Made by a program: the position numbers and the translations under genes. The notes below the pieces were generated by a model. That model made no database searches. It was not told the origin of the DNA and was given only the letters and a program-made list of their open reading frames with translations. From Oegoconia quadripuncta (taxonomy: Eukaryota > Arthropoda > Insecta > Lepidoptera > Autostichidae), in contig OX438741.1 in the NCBI GenBank assembly GCA_949316235.1, positions 20,833,124 through 20,897,123 of the forward strand: a DNA stretch of 64,000 bases. The letters run 5' to 3'. Of this stretch, positions 63,476-64,000 are shown piece after piece (positions within the stretch are counted from its first letter, which is position 1; each line of letters opens with the position of its first letter).

Positions 63476-64000
63476 ATTGATGAAATTATAAGTGAAAAAA
63501 CACACTTAAAAAAAATATACTGACGAAAAGAGGATCTCCTCCTTTTTAGTCTGTTAAAAAAATAACTAGATGAAACACATGTGTTATCATACAAGCTACA
63601 CAATTTATTAGCACTGAAGTAGCATCAGTGATCCAACAAGTGATCAGTCCCAAGGTTAGGCGTAATGACATAACTACACCAATTGTGATGTTTACTCATA
63701 CATACACACAGATAAAAGGCTGCTTCTTTTGTTGATTCAATCATTTGCTTCATAAAGAAGCCTTGGAACTTGTTAATGGAAGTTTTGAATTGCTACACTG
63801 TGTTCAAATATGTGCAAAAAACATAAATGATAATGAAAGACAGATAGAGAAATGATGTATCTGATACCTATTTTAAAAAAATACCTCTATCATTCATTTC
63901 CCCTTAAGATGTTTACTATTTATTTATTTTATACATAGGCCTTTGTCCATTTTGTGTTATATATATTTAGTCAGACTAGCCAGGGGGCAAAAACTCCCAT

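Larger units (their letters stand above)
60401..64000 (-). other. tropomodulin upstream intron, right edge
   Basis: AT-rich, with no exon resembling the TMOD N-terminus. Holds the large hairpin (60601-60941), an S2 scrap (61825-61925) and two copies of an unclassified repeat (61970-62105 minus; 63215-63475 plus). The rest shows nothing recognised. Confidence 0.55.

Noticed and set aside
60401..64000. Search for the tropomodulin N-terminal exon
   Set aside because: No minus-strand frame resembles the acidic TMOD N-terminus with suitable splice sites; it is probably beyond the window.
1..64000. CRISPR arrays, operons, rRNA or prokaryotic features
   Set aside because: None seen; introns, SINEs and AT-rich non-coding DNA show this is a eukaryotic nuclear locus.

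Overview
This is eukaryotic nuclear DNA from an insect, most probably a moth or butterfly. The evidence is AT-rich sequence, spliced genes with GT..AG introns, and several families of short tRNA-derived SINEs, LINE fragments and small inverted-repeat DNA transposons filling the introns and intergenic DNA. There is no prokaryotic signal: no operons, CRISPR array or rRNA. The order assignment is an inference from repeat style and protein similarity recalled from memory.

Left part (1-28.9 kb). A probable first exon of an unidentified gene lies on the minus strand (1202-1475). Facing away from it is a complete eight-exon gene for geranylgeranyl diphosphate synthase (GGPPS, plus strand, 2785-28794). 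Every splice junction I assigned keeps the reading frame and gives a 312-residue protein with both Asp-rich motifs. Its fifth intron is about 15 kb because it holds a nest of transposons. An old small DNA transposon was split by a BEL/Pao LTR retrotransposon (11443-25654, minus strand, 5-bp target duplication). That element was in turn split by a Ty3/gypsy LTR retrotransposon (16946-24947, plus strand, 4-bp target duplication) whose leader contains a SINE-like segment. Both retrotransposons have LTR pairs that look identical and long uninterrupted polyprotein ORFs (1728 and 1621 aa), so both insertions look very young.

Middle (28.9-40.2 kb). This is mostly repeats, with one probable small two-exon minus-strand gene (31900-32620, 103 aa, unknown function) whose C-terminus seems to come from a transposon fragment. 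A clean 768-bp non-autonomous hAT element with an 8-bp target duplication (37083-37850) and several TIR elements of PIF/Harbinger and Tc1/mariner type are also here.

Right part (40.2-64 kb). A tropomodulin gene runs on the minus strand. Six coding exons (60400 down to 48939) and two alternative C-terminal exons (42445-42479 and 40199-40266) can be placed with consistent phases; the N-terminal exon is beyond the right edge. The long introns carry SINEs, a 5'-truncated CR1/Jockey-like LINE (53652-54690) sitting inside a SINE, an unassigned GC-rich candidate first exon (45126-45409) and several long inverted repeats.

The host genes are ordinary housekeeping and cytoskeletal genes (isoprenoid synthesis, actin pointed-end capping). 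The most unusual material is in the nested retrotransposons: an arginine/serine-rich (SR-like) extension on the gypsy Gag, and a tandem repeat array between the gypsy pol stop and its 3' LTR.
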